Below are positions 21,840 through 32,930 of a DNA stretch of 64,000 nt, one piece after another. The stretch lies in assembly GCF_050624435.1 (NCBI RefSeq), contig NC_134545.1:84083563-84147562 (forward strand), given 5' to 3'. The first letter of the stretch is position 1; every line of letters starts with the position of its first letter. This stretch comes from Tenrec ecaudatus (Eukaryota; Chordata; Mammalia; Afrosoricida; Tenrecidae). Under the pieces are notes generated by a model, which was not told the DNA's origin, ran no database searches, and worked only from the letters and a program-made list of their open reading frames with translations. The position numbers and the translations under genes were made by a program.

Positions 21840-22040
21840 AACACTTTTATTGGCACCTCATCCATTTGTCATATAACTCAGTAATTCAGTCATATCAAGA
21901 AGAGTTGTACAATCATCCCCACAATCAATTTTAGAACAGTTTCTTCTTCCAATGTTATCCATGTGATTGTTATTTTTTAAATTATGGCAAAAATATACAC
22001 AATAATATATTTATATACACAATAAAACACTCTCCAATTC
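21840..22040 (-). repeat. Old L1 (L1M-like) 3' UTR remnant
   Basis: aagagttgtacaatcatccc, cacaatcaattttagaacag and the earlier cacttttattggcacctcat match the common placental L1M 3' UTR. Confidence 0.55.
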
Positions 22041-23353
22041 AACAACTGTGGGAAACTGACACTGAGGGAAATAATGACGAGGACTCTATTCCCTAGCTTA
22101 TAACAGAGGGAATCTGGAAAGCTAGTGTTCCCCGATAGGTAAGCCTCCACTTTGGTCAGTTAGAAGTAAAGTCCAAGTAGATTATCCTGCTTTAAATGTT
22201 CCCACAGAGTCTCCCCTTACAGCTCTGCTGCCTTAAAGTGACCAGTAGGTTGATTTTATCTCCCTGTAGAATCAGACATCCTGATGCTATCTCTTCCTAC
22301 CATGTCACCCAACCCCCACCTCCCTTCCCCCAAGGCAGGTATTAGCTTTCCTCAACTATGAGCTCAGGGACCTTAATGTAGATACCACCCCCCTTGTGAC
22401 GCATAGCATGCCGCTACTGAATATGCATGGCTTATGGCTACCTGAATGTCCCAAGATAGTAAAGGGCATGCTTTCCTCCCAGTTCCACGTGGACCACCCG
22501 GAGGGGCTGGGGTGAGAATAGGCTACCATGAAATGTGGCTGGTTCCTTTATTGTCTTCTCTCTCCCAGCCTCTGACCTTATGAGAATCTTTACATGTTGC
22601 TGTACAGTAGTGCCTACTGGCCCTTTGGTTGTCTGAGGCTGGTTTCCTCCGACAGGCAACGTCCACATGTGTAATCCAGGGCCCCTGATGATACTGTGTT
22701 GTAAACCATTACTGATATCGTTTTCCAAATTTTTCCACCACCAGTAACATAAACTCAGTGGCCCCTAAGCAAACCTCTTCCTCCTTCCCACATAGTAACC
22801 GGCGGTCAAGTTTGGCTGCTGTTTTCCTTTTCAGTCGTTTTCTTGATACAATGTTCACAGATCATAGATCATAGATCATACACTCCCGTAGTTAAGTTGC
22901 TTTTTAAAAGATTTGTTCATCCATCATCCCAATCAGCTCCCTGACCCCTCCTGCATTCATTGTTTGCTTCCCAAATCCTGTCACCCTCCCACCTCCCTGC
23001 ATCCCCAAGGCCCCTATAAACTATTGCATCCCTTATGGTCTCTATGCATCCCCTCCTGGGCTTCACAAACCGGGGACCGCAACAGAAGCAATAAAAACCC
23101 AAAACGCTGCCACCTCCACCCCCTGGGACAAGACGCCTCCCTGACTCCACACCCCTGACTCCACATCCCAGCTCTCTGGCAGTCGCTCTGGGCCTCCTCC
23201 CCCAGGCTCCCACAAACCTCAAAATGCTGACTCAGATGGAACATGGGTGGGGGGTACAATGAGGTTCCCTGATTAACACAGGAGGGCCTGCAGGTGCTCC
23301 TGGAAGAGGGGTTCCCAGGATGCTTTGGAAGCCCCAAAGCTCCTCTGGCTATG
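22041..23353. other. Intergenic, no gene recognised
   Basis: Mixed sequence with a short (ATAGATC)n run near 22862. The C-rich stretch 22913-23230 has open frames, but these resemble no protein I know. Confidence 0.5.
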
Positions 23354-24083
23354 GACAACATCAAGACGAGCGGGGAGTGGACAACATCAAGAGGAGCGGA
23401 GAGTGGACAACATCAAAAATGAGCGGAGAGTGGACAACATCAAGAGGAGCAGAGAGTGGACAACATCAAGAGGAGCGGAGAGTGGACAACATCAAGAGGA
23501 GCAGAGAGTGGATGACATCAAGAGGAGCAGAGAGTGGACAACATCAAGAGGAGCAGAGAGTGGACAACATCAAGAGGAGCGGGGAGTGGACGACATCAAG
23601 AGGAGCGGAGAGTGGACGACATCAAGAGGAGCGGAGAGTGGACAACATCAAGAGGAGCGGGGAGTGGACGACATCAAGAGGAGCAGAGAGTGGACAACAT
23701 CAAGAGGAGCGGAGAGTGGATAACATCAAGAGGAGCGGAGAGTGGACAACATCAAGAGGAGCGGGGAGTGGACAACATCAAGAGGAGCGGGGAGTGGACG
23801 ACATCAAGAGGAGCGGGGAGTGGACGACATCAAGAGGAGCGGAGAGTGGACAACATCAAGAGGAGCAGAGAGTGGACAACATCAAGAGGAGCGGGGAGTG
23901 GACAACATCAAGAGGAGCGGGGAGTGGACGACATCAAGAGGAGCGGGGAGTGGACGACATCAAGAGGAGCGGAGAGTGGACAACATCAAGAGGAGCAGAG
24001 AGTGGACGACATCAAAAATGAGCGGAGAGTGGACAACATCAAGAGGAGCGGGGAGTGGACAACATCGAGAGGAGCGGGGAGGG
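23354..24083. repeat. Minisatellite, 28 units of 26 bp
   Basis: Head-to-tail units, each reading gacaacatcaagaggagcgg then agagtg, with few variable sites: gac-aac or gac-gac at the start, and cggggag, cggagag or cagagag near the end. I count 28 units: 26 of 26 bp and two of 27 bp (units 3 and 26, containing caaaaatgagc). Units 16-20 (23745-23874) and 21-25 (23875-24004) are identical, a 130-bp higher-order duplication. The unit has no stop codon in any plus-strand frame, so long repetitive open frames arise (for example 23320-24021). With no start context, splice sites or conserved family they look like artefacts. Confidence 0.97.
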
Positions 24084-24730
24084 TACAGTGGGTGGGCGTC
24101 CAGGGCAGCTTCTCAGGGACTGCAAGGACTGTTTTGTGGGACTCCTGAAGCAGAAGGGAGAAAAGTAGGAGTACACAGAACGGAAGAATCACTCCCACCC
24201 TGACGAGAGGGCCCCAAAAACTGCTCACAGCATCTCTCCCCAGCTTCTCCCCTGGAGGAGGACTGGCAGCCTGGGGCCTTCGGAATAACAAGTACAAATC
24301 AAAGCCAAGGCCCTTGTGATATGGAGAGAAAGGAAAGTCAATTCAACCTTTTTTAATACCTAAAAAAATAAGAGAAAGAAACAGCCAGAAGAAAATAATA
24401 ATATAAAGATAAAAATAAAGAGTAAGAAAGAAAAGACCATCATCAATATTTTAAAAGGCAGAGAAGAGATTTCTGTCATGGAACAAGCAAGAAATACTTG
24501 AGCCTAGAGCAAATTCAGGTTGGGTCAGGAGGGAGGTCAACTGGCCCAGTATCATATTATACCATGGTTTGATTCGCCATCATCAAGTTTGCCATAATCT
24601 CTGTCTGACAGTAGAGCTGTTCGAGTCCCTCACCTGTGGCTAGAGGGGTCTGCCAGACTTAATCTGACTAGAGAGCCCGCAGATGGGTTTGGGGCTCCCA
24701 CTGTCCCCCAGAGCCTTCTACAAATTGGGC
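24084..24730. other. Intergenic, nothing recognised
   Basis: Unique-looking sequence after the minisatellite, with an A-rich segment at 24355-24440 and no coding or RNA similarity. Confidence 0.45.
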
Positions 24731-24734
24731 GTCC

Positions 24735-25060
24735 ACATTTTAAGCTCTGATACTTTTCCCTTCACCCTGTTTGGATTTTGTTATTGTCATCTTTGGATCA
24801 CATAGGCTGATGTGTTTCTTTGATGTGGACTTAGTTGACTCCTCACTTAGATGGCTGCTTGTTTGCATACATGCCTTTAAGACCCCAGACACTATTCCAA
24901 TCGACAGTCGGGCACCATCTGCTTTCTTCACCACACTTATGTGTCTTCAGTGATCTCTTCATGAACTTGAGTATCGAGTATGCTATAAGAACTAACTGTT
25001 TGAAAACAAAACACAAAACTAACTGTTCTTGAATGTAGAGGGAGCCCAGAATCCATCTGC
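24735..25060 (-). mobile_element. L1 3' UTR fragment, diverged
   Basis: tcacataggctgatgtgttt, tagatggctgcttgtttgca, ttaagaccccagacactatt and gggcaccatctgctttcttc match the module seen at 19560-19750. It is followed by an (A/C)-rich stretch to 25200. Confidence 0.8.
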
Positions 25061-25199
25061 TTGTCCCTGGCTTACCAACCTCTCTGGTTTGCTTTGGCAG
25101 TCAGTCATATTATGACAAATCCAAACAAACAAAACAAAACAGAAAAACCAACAAGACCAAAACAAAAAACAAAAACCAAAGAAACAAAAAGAAAAACAC

Positions 25200-25559
25200 T
25201 GCCACCCATCCCCTTGGGGTATAAGGAGATCACGTGAAGAACATCAGTTATTTAACCAATGACTTAGAATTTAAGATACTGTTGCTCTGAGGGGTGTATG
25301 TGAGTGTAGTCCAACTGTGAGCCGCAATCCATGAGCTGTCCTTGAACAGGTTGGTTTCTTAAATTGAACTCTGTTTATCCTGAGCGTGGGGGTTGGTGTG
25401 AGGGAGGAAATTCCTACATCATGTCTTACAAGTGCAGGTCTTTGCCGATCAGATAAAAACCTGTCGTATTAATACAAGGGGACATCAGGGTACTAAACAC
25501 ATGGTGGTGTGGGTCCTCTTTCATTAGACACCACTGGGGTCCCACCCAATGTCGAGTGA
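25200..25559. other. Intergenic, nothing recognised
   Basis: No repeat or gene identified. Confidence 0.4.
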
Positions 25560-25668
25560 CCGCCGTTTCCACAGTCTTGGGGAGGCTGTCCTTTGCTTCC
25601 TCTCCCTCCCCTATAGTGTTGCCATGAGTCAGCATTGACTGCATGGCAGTGAATTGGGTTTGGAAAGC
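25560..25668 (+). repeat. AfroSINE, 3' half
   Basis: tttccacagtcttggggagg, ctatagtgttgccatgagtc and agcattgactgcatggcagt, then gaattgggtttgg. Confidence 0.82.
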
Positions 25669-26214
25669 AAGAAATGGGAAAAACAAAACAAACAAAAAAA
25701 CAAGACTACTGTGCTTTGTTTGGTGTGCACAGTCACGTTGGGGGATATCTTACAAATACACTTCCTCTTCTCCTAACGATAGCTTTGCATCAGGCCCATG
25801 CTGTATGTTGTGTTAGATGCTTAAGTCAAATGTCTAGGAATACAAAAGTTTCCTTGAATATTACCAAATAATGTAACACTCAATTTCTCCTTCACATACA
25901 AAGCAGAGAAGCTATCAGCAAGGCATCAGACTTGTATTGTTCATGTCAGTAGATGTGATGAAGGAGTTTGGAATCCTCTTTAAGGCAGGGGCTTTGGTTG
26001 GGGTTGGTATGTTACTGTATCTCTTATACAAGCGGTATTCATTCTCAAAGACTCTAGTCAGGGTTAGGAAGGCAGTAAGTGCTAAGAACACCATTGTTTT
26101 TAGTAAAAAAAAAAAATAATTACAGCAGCTGATGTGGGGCTAAATGCACAAACCCCGACATCTTGAGTTATGTTTGTGATTTTCCTGATTGTTCTTCAAG
26201 TTTTAGCTTCATTT
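25669..26214. other. Intergenic, nothing recognised
   Basis: A-rich tracts at about 25678-25703 and 26104-26119, no gene or RNA similarity. Confidence 0.4.
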
Positions 26215-26400
26215 TAAGACATCATTGTAGTACAATATATATAACAAAAAGCTGTTCCATTTTAAGTATATAATTGAATAACTATTAATTATATTCATCA
26301 TATCGCCAGCTATCACCACCATCTATTTTCAAAAGTTAGTTATCACCCCAAAGCGAAACTTAGGATCCTTTAAGCAGTGATTCACCATTTCCCCCGCCCC
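26215..26400 (-). repeat. Old L1 (L1M-like) 3' UTR remnant
   Basis: tgttccattttaagtatata, atcaccaccatctattttca and gttatcaccccaaagcgaaa, in the same order as the L1M 3' UTR. Confidence 0.5.
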
Positions 26401-26439
26401 ATAACGACTCAGTAATATACCTTGTGTCCATTGCAAGGA

Positions 26440-27340
26440 AAGGCAACCCAACAGTATGAGAAAGTATCAAGCAATATCACTCACGTCACATGCAAGTGAA
26501 ATTTTGCTGAAGATAGTTTTTCAATGGTTGCTGCGTTCTAGAGACAGGGAGTTGCCCGGAATGCAAGCCAGATTCAGGGGAGGATATAGACCCACAGATA
26601 GCATTGCTGATGTCAGATGGATCTTGACTGAAAGTAGAGATACCAGAAAGGTGTTTCCTTTTGTTTTATTGAAAGCACAGGCTTTTCAATTGTGTGTACC
26701 ATTATAACAACTATGGATAACATAGGAGCCCTGGTGGCATCGTGGTGACGAGGTGGCGTGTGACCTGCAAGGCCAGCAGTTTGAAGCCCCCAGCTGCGAT
26801 TCAGGAGAGAGATGAGGATTTGGGGGGTTGTCCTTGTTGTTTTGTTTTTTTGACTCCTGTAAACAGAATGAGAAACCCACAGGGGAAATTCTACCCTGTC
26901 CTTTAGGGTCACCATGAGCTGTCATCAACTTGATGGCTGGGAAATTTGTTTGGTTGTTGTTTGTTATAGATAACATTGAGAAGAATGGCGGTTCCAGAAC
27001 CCAAGTCTGCTCGTCTGGAACCTGTAGATAGATCCAGAAGCAGTAGTTCAAACAGAACAAGAGGATACTGCTTGGTTTAAAACCATAAAAGGTGTGCATC
27101 AGGCCTGTATCTTTTCCCCACACCTATTTAATCTGTTTGCTGAGTAAATCATCAGAGAAACGGGACTGTCTGAAAAAGACCATGGTATCAAGATTAGAGG
27201 AAGGCTTGTTAACAACCTGTGATTGACAGATGGCAAAATCTAGCTTGCTGAAATCCAAGAGCACTTGAAGCATTTACCGATGGATATCAAATACAGCCTT
27301 CAGTATGGATAACAATTCAGTGTAAAGAAAGTAAATATGA
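26440..27340 (+). mobile_element. RTE/BovB reverse transcriptase fragment, decayed
   Basis: The frame at 26456-26707 reads YQAISLTSHASEILLKIVFQ, then RDRELPGMQARFRGGYRPTD and SIADVRWILTESRDTRKV, the conserved N-terminal part of RTE-clade reverse transcriptase. The AfroSINE at 26724-26965 interrupts it. Beyond that, 26977-27340 keeps CIRPVSFPHTYLICL-like sequence (consensus GCILSPCLFNLY) and a decayed active-site region around cctgtgattgacagatggca. It has many stops and frameshifts and cannot encode an active enzyme. Confidence 0.85.
26724..26965 (+). repeat. AfroSINE inside RTE with 11-bp target-site duplication
   Basis: The flanks atggataacat (26713-26723) and atagataacat (26966-26976) match at 10 of 11. 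The SINE starts aggagccctggtggcatcgt and ends gtcatcaacttgatggctgg. It has a (TTG)n-containing insertion in the middle. Confidence 0.93.
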
Positions 27341-27439
27341 TCACATTTAATGAAATCATGATAAAGAGATTGACATTGTCAAAGATTTATTTTACTTGGC
27401 TCCACAACCAACACTCCAGAAAACAGCAGTCAGGAAATC

Positions 27440-27840
27440 AACTGCACTATTCCTTTGTCCTGCTGGCACACTGCCTCTTGATCCACGCACACGTTCCCCG
27501 TGAGGCCAAGGAAGTGTCTGGAATTCCCATTCTTCTCAAGGGTCTCTATGGTTTGTTATGATCCACTTGGTAGAATGCCTTGACACGGTCAATAAAACAT
27601 AAGTAAACATCTTTCTGGTATTCTCTGCTTGCAGCCAAGATCCATCTGGCATCAGCAATGGTATCCTTTGCTCCATGTCCTCTTCTGAATCCTGTGTGCA
27701 CCTGAGCTCCCTGTCAATACATTGCTGCATACATTGTTGGATCATCTTCAGCAAAACTTTACTCGCATGGGACTCCAAAGATATTGTTCTATAATTTGCA
27801 CATTCGGTTCGGTCACCTTTCTGTTTATCAGGAGACTGCA
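27440..27840 (-). mobile_element. RTE/BovB reverse transcriptase fragment, opposite orientation
   Basis: The minus-strand frame 27536-27778 reads SHASKVLLKMIQQCMQQCID, then RELRCTQDSEEDMEQRIPLL and ENTRKMFTYVLL. This is the same reverse transcriptase segment as at 26456, facing the other way. It is also broken. Confidence 0.85.
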
Positions 27841-27959
27841 GGCATCAGAGCCCCTGATTCAACGGACTTAAAAATAGGAGAAGAAAGTTAGTGTCTCAGA
27901 TAACGTGTCCATAGGTGAGGCTGTTTCAATGACGTTTAACTTAGCAGTTTAATGTTATA

Positions 27960-28143
27960 ACCAAACTCAACCCACTGCCATCGAGTTGGCTTTAGCTCAC
28001 AGCAATCTCATAGGACAGACATGAGCTGCCGCACATGGGAGTAGAAAGCCTTACAGTTCTCCAGAGGAGCAGTTGGTGGTTTCAAACTGCGGACCTTGTG
28101 GTTAGTAGCCCAGTGTGCAACTCACTAGACCAGTAGGGCTCCT
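27960..28143 (-). repeat. AfroSINE
   Basis: ccaaactcaacccactgcca, tgggagtagaaagccttaca, ggtggtttcaaactgcggac and agaccagtagggctccttt. Nearly complete. Confidence 0.9.
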
Positions 28144-28243
28144 TTGGTCCTGTGTAGATAATTCTTCAGAGAACATAATGCGCAAGGCAGACCATTTTAA
28201 TCCAGTAAGCTAAATTATTAATCTGTTTTAAGAAGATGTCAGA

Positions 28244-28287
28244 AGCCCCAATAAAATGATTTAAATAATAATAATACACACACACAA
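28244..28287 (+). mobile_element. Micro-insertion: last bases of L1 plus tail
   Basis: A 14-bp perfect duplication (aagaagatgtcaga at 28230-28243 and 28288-28301) brackets only agccccaataaaatgattta and an AAT/CA-rich tail, the extreme 3' end of the local L1. Confidence 0.88.
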
Positions 28288-28301
28288 AAGAAGATGTCAG
28301 A

Positions 28302-29910
28302 GATATTTTGAGCTTAAAGTTTAAAGATGATCTCAGAACAAAAAGACTGGCATACACTCATCCTTCAGGACTTCAGAAAGTCTAATGCTTGTGAGAATTT
28401 TCGATTATGTTCTGCATTTCTCCCCTTTTGATCGGGATTCTTTTATGGAGAAGTTTATCAAAATATTCGGTACTGGTTGTTGAGCATCACCCAGTTCTCT
28501 GGGTCTCATGGCAAAGGAGGAAGTTGTTTACGGGAACCGTGACTGATTAGGCACAAGCGCTTACAAGACTGGTCCAGGGCTCCCCAGGACCAAGGCAGTC
28601 AGGACATGACTCAAGGATTGCGATAACCCAGTACTGAAATCCCCTCTGAGGACACGCCCAGGCAAGCCCCTAAGGGAAGCTGCACCTCCCTGAGCTGGTG
28701 GCAATCCGCTTCCTAATGCCCTCTGCTGGAGGACAGGGCTGTTCACCTTCCTGGCTCGTGCTCAGGAGGGATCCAAGAGACTTCCTCCAGATGGAGTCTG
28801 CACCTCACTTGTGGGCTTTCCCTGTGTTCATAGCCTTCTACCAGCCCAGTGCTCAGGACTGACGCTGCAGTGCTTTGCTAGCAGAGTCCCCCCTCTCTAT
28901 TTGGTTGGTTAGAAGTCTAACTCCACCAACAATGCCTACTTCTCACCACAGCCACCTCAGTTGGCAGTCCTCAGCCCCAACCAGAAGGGGGCGCACTCTG
29001 ACCTGCGATGGCTCCCTGAGTGGTTTGTCCTGTGAGTTTTGAGGCCAGAGGCCCTGGGGTGGGTGGGGAGACAGGCAGAGTGCAGAAACTGAGAGCAGAT
29101 GTCACGGCAGGACCCTTCTTACGGCTAAAGGTGCTGGCACACGTGTAATGGACCTCCACAGAGGTCGGCTGGTTGCTCTCAGAGCCTCCTCTGGAGGAGG
29201 TTGGCTGTGGGTGCAGCCGGACTCAAGATGCCTGCTTCCTCTCGCACAGTGCCTCCAGTCAGCGGAAGGAGGGGGGCGCACTGATGCAAATTGAACCCCT
29301 GGGGGGTGGGTGGCAGGCACAGTAGGGACCCGGGAAGCAGCTTCCACAGCACAGCACGGGGCCCTTCGGTAGCAATTCACAGTAGACTTGCAGTTGACAG
29401 TGTCCAGGAAGGCGAGGTCCTGGCACACTCCTGAGAGCCCCTCAGTGAGATCTGCCTGGTTGATTTTAAAGCGACAGCTGGGGTGCTGTCTTCTTGAACA
29501 GGCAGGGGGTGTGGTAGCTAGGGAAACGGGCTCTTTTTGTGGGTCCACTTCCCTGGTGGCCCCTGTACAGGGCTGGAGGTAGAGGCAGGGATAATGGGAG
29601 AAAAGATTCCGTAGTTCTTCCATACTTTCTTCTGCTTGCCACTCTGAGGCCCTCACAGCTAGGCACCAGTTCCTTCTTGTATTTGTGGGGGGAGGATTAA
29701 AGGGATGACTTATTTATGCCACCATCTTCCTTTTAATCTTAAGCTTATATCTGGAAGTAGATAAAGGGCCTTATCTTATGTCTTTTATATAAATATCCAT
29801 CATGAGCTTTTTTATATAAACCTTTCTTGGCTTAGATTTGTACTCTCTCTTTAAGATGGAGAAGATCTTTCCCAGAAGTATCCTTCCTTCTCTCCCCCAT
29901 CGGCGGCCTT
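28302..29910. other. Intergenic, no gene recognised
   Basis: A moderately GC-rich block holds the largest non-repeat open frame nearby (29102-29656, minus, 184 aa; it contains GVCQDLAFLDTVNCKSTVNC). I recognise no family in it, and it lacks splice or promoter context. It could be a fragment of an unknown repeat. Confidence 0.4.
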
Positions 29911-29966
29911 CCCTGCGGATCGTGGACTGGAATTGCATCCCTGCGGATCGTGGACTGGAATTGCAT
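29911..29966. repeat. Perfect 28-bp tandem duplication
   Basis: Two identical adjacent 28-bp units (29911-29938 and 29939-29966), each starting ccctgcggatcgtggactgg. Confidence 0.97.
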
Positions 29967-30114
29967 CGCAAGTCCATCTTTAAACCAATCGTTCGTTTCT
30001 GAGGCTGAGTTGAGACCTAGTGCTCTTCAGGCACATGGCCAAGCATAAAAGTATGATCATTTGAATAAAATTAATATTCTTTTAATAAGAAGGAAGGGGG
30101 AATGATCATTTGGG

Positions 30115-30235
30115 GGAGTAGGCAGCTTGTAGGATGGGCCATACTATGTTAAGGAATTTGGACTCTGGAGAGATTTTAAACCAGAAGCAGCATGTGACCA
30201 GGATATCAGCATATAGGGGCCTTCTGATGGTTTGG
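30115..30235 (+). repeat. Ancient mammalian interspersed repeat
   Basis: gttaaggaatttggactctg, ttttaaaccagaagcagcat and gtgaccaggatatcagc resemble the distal part of the old repeat seen at 10706. Confidence 0.4.
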
Positions 30236-30304
30236 AGGCAGGATGACCAGTTCAAACTGCTGCCAGCTATTGAATTATCCATTTATTTTATTAAATATTT
30301 CAGT

Positions 30305-32222
30305 TATTTTAATAAATCATTTTATTGGGGCCTCTTACAGCGTGTATGATGATCCATACATCAATTGTATCAAGCACATTTGTCCATATGTTGCCATCAT
30401 CATTCTCAAAACATTTTCTTTCTACTTGAGCCCTTGGTATCAGCTCCTCTTTTTTTCTTTCCTTCCCCCACCTTCCCACCCTCGTGACCCTTTGATAATT
30501 ATAAAAAATTATTATTTCATATCTTACACAGTCTGCTGTCTACCTTCACCCACGTTTCTGTTGTTCGTCCCCCTGTGGGGAGGATTTACACATCGATCAT
30601 TGTGATTAGTTCTCCCTGTCTTCCCCTTCTCCCCTCACCTTCCACCTACCCTCATGATATCACTACTCCTATTACTGTTCCTGGGAAGTTTATTTGTCCT
30701 GGATTCTGTGTGTTGAAATCTCTTTTCTATACCAGTGAACATGCTCTGGTCTAGCTGGATTTGTAAGGCAGAACTGGGGTCATGATAGTGCAATGGGGGG
30801 GGGGTGAGGGTAGGAAGCATTAAAGAACTAGAGGAATGTTGTGTGTTTCATCAGTGCAATACTGCACCCTATCTGAATCATCCCTTCCATGTGGCCCTTC
30901 TGTGAGAGGATGTCCAATTGTCTACAGGTGGGCTTTGGGTCTCTTCTCTGACACCTCTTCGTTCACATTGATATGATTGTTTGTTTTGGGTCTTCTGATG
31001 CCTGATACCTGATCCCATCAACACCTCATGATCACACAGGCTGGTGTGCTTCTTCCATGTGGGCTTTGTTTTTTCCCTGCTAGATGGCCACTTGTTTAAG
31101 TTCAAGCCTTTAAGACCCCAGATGCTACATCTTTTGATAGTTGAACACCATCCACTTTCTTGACCACATTTGCTTATGCACCTATTTTGTCTTCAGTGAA
31201 TGTGTCAGGAGGGTGAGCATCATAAGAGTGCCAGGTTATTAGAACAAAGTGTTCTTGTGTTGAGGGAGGACTTGAATAGAAGCCCAATGTCCGTCTGCTA
31301 CCTTAATATTTAACATATAAATATGCACATAGACCTATATTCCTATTGCTATATATTAATATATTTACACATATAATGCACATATTTATATCTCCATATA
31401 TGCCTTTACCCCCAAGTTCTTTCCTCTATTTCCTTTTACTTTCCTCCTGTCCTATTATCACATTCAACCATCATTTGGCTCTCAGCAATTCCTTTCTGCC
31501 ATAATGCACTTGATCAAATCCCACCAGCAGGCATTCTATGTCCTGCTCGCCATTGATTTTAGACCTCTGTTGTTCCCTTGTCCCTGGGTTTGTTGGCTCC
31601 CCACTCCCTTTCTCCTCTCCCATGTCCCCCAGAACCACCAGTCCCGTTTGTTTTTTCCTTGGGATTGTAAACAATCCTGACTGTCTTATATAGATAGACA
31701 TGGAAAAACAAAAACTAAACCAAAAAAGCCCATGAGTCTGTCTATTGACCCTTATGAGCGTTTTCCGATTGGTCCTGATGAGGTGCCAAGCCCTGCCCTC
31801 TAAGGCAGAAGTCTATTGTCGGGATTTCTTGGCGACTTCGTTGCTTTGCTCCCCTTGCTGCTCTGTTGAGCTCACTTCGTGTTTTACCCCAGTGTGTGGG
31901 GGATCAGACCAGGCACACTTCCTGCACCGTGTTTCCAGTGCTGTCCCCCTAGTGCTGTGGGTCAGTGAGGGGACGTCGTGTCTCATGGTGGGGCTGCCCC
32001 TACAGTCTTCTCGGTGCATTGGCTGCTCTGAGCAGAAACGTCCTGCTCGAGGATTGGGGGCCCAGATGCAGTCCAGCTCTCTCTCTTTCCCTCTTAGTTT
32101 GCTCCCTGTGGTCTGGGTAGACCCACCACTCTCCCTGGCTATATCTGCAGTGCTGTGTACTGTAGCGCATTCTTCTGGGGAGGGGGGCCAACGTAGCTGG
32201 GATCGGGCCTGCCCCACAGATT
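30305..32222 (-). mobile_element. L1 3' UTR fragment, 1.9 kb
   Basis: It starts with ataaatcattttattggggc, passes through each 3' UTR module (for example tggtctagctggatttgtaa and gggtcttctgatgcctgata) and ends near gggatcgggcctgccccaca. It contains one copy only of the module that is triplicated at 58685-59198. Confidence 0.92.
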
Positions 32223-32499
32223 AATCTATTTTTATAATTAAAGAGTTTCTTCCTTCATGGCTCTGATCTGCTCATTTGAAGACTGTTGAAAGGTTCAATG
32301 TTTCGTTACATGTATATTTACACACAAACACATGGAGAGAATTGGTCCTTTTGATAGAATTTTACAAATCTATCGACATCTTTTTTTATGATCTTATTAT
32401 TTTTACATTTTCATAGGACCAGTAATGATAGAAGTTCTTCTGTCTATGACATCATAAGATATTGGAGAAGCTTTAGAACTTCAGCCAATTGAACTTAGA

Positions 32500-32600
32500 A
32501 CACCCAGTGACTAATTGGATGGAATGGGGAAAGCAGAGTGAAGAGGTTCTAGAATGACTCCCAGGTTTCTGCTGAAGGTGAATCATGGGCTGTCTCAGCA
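32500..32600 (+). repeat. Ancient mammalian interspersed repeat
   Basis: gaatgactcccaggtttctg with upstream attggatggaatggggaaag resembles part of the same old repeat family. Confidence 0.35.
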
Positions 32601-32729
32601 AGGCTGGGAATCTGTATGGAGCAGGTTTGGGTTCGTAAGATGAGCTGGGAAAGAAAGATCTTGGTTTTAGACAATGAGATAACTAAGAGACACAGAAAGA
32701 GAGGTGAGCAAACTTAGGTTCCTTCAGAG

Positions 32730-32922
32730 CAGTGGTTCTCAACCTTCCTCAGGCTGCGACCCTTTCATAAAGTTCCTTATGTGGTGGTGACCCCCCCAAC
32801 CATAAAATTATTTTCATTGCTACTTCATCACTGTAATTTTGCTACTGTTATGAATCAGGTGATCCTGGTGAAAGGGTTGTTCATCCCCAAAGGGGTCGCG
32901 ACCCATAGGTTGAGAACCGCTG
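32730..32922 (-). mobile_element. SPIN-like hAT element, both termini present
   Basis: 193 bp, from CAGTGGTTCTCAACCTTCCT to GGTTGAGAACCGCTG. The flanking octamers cttcagag and ccttagag match at 6 of 8. Confidence 0.94.
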
Positions 32923-32930
32923 CCTTAGAG

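Noticed and set aside
23354-24083. CRISPR-like array
   Set aside because: Units are adjacent with no unique spacers, and the genome is mammalian.
23320-24148. Long repetitive open frames (233, 204 and 153 aa)
   Set aside because: They are the three frames of one 26-bp minisatellite and exist only because the unit lacks stops.
29102-29656. 184-aa minus-strand frame
   Set aside because: No family recognised, no exon signals and no neighbouring coding similarity. Left as unexplained rather than called a gene.
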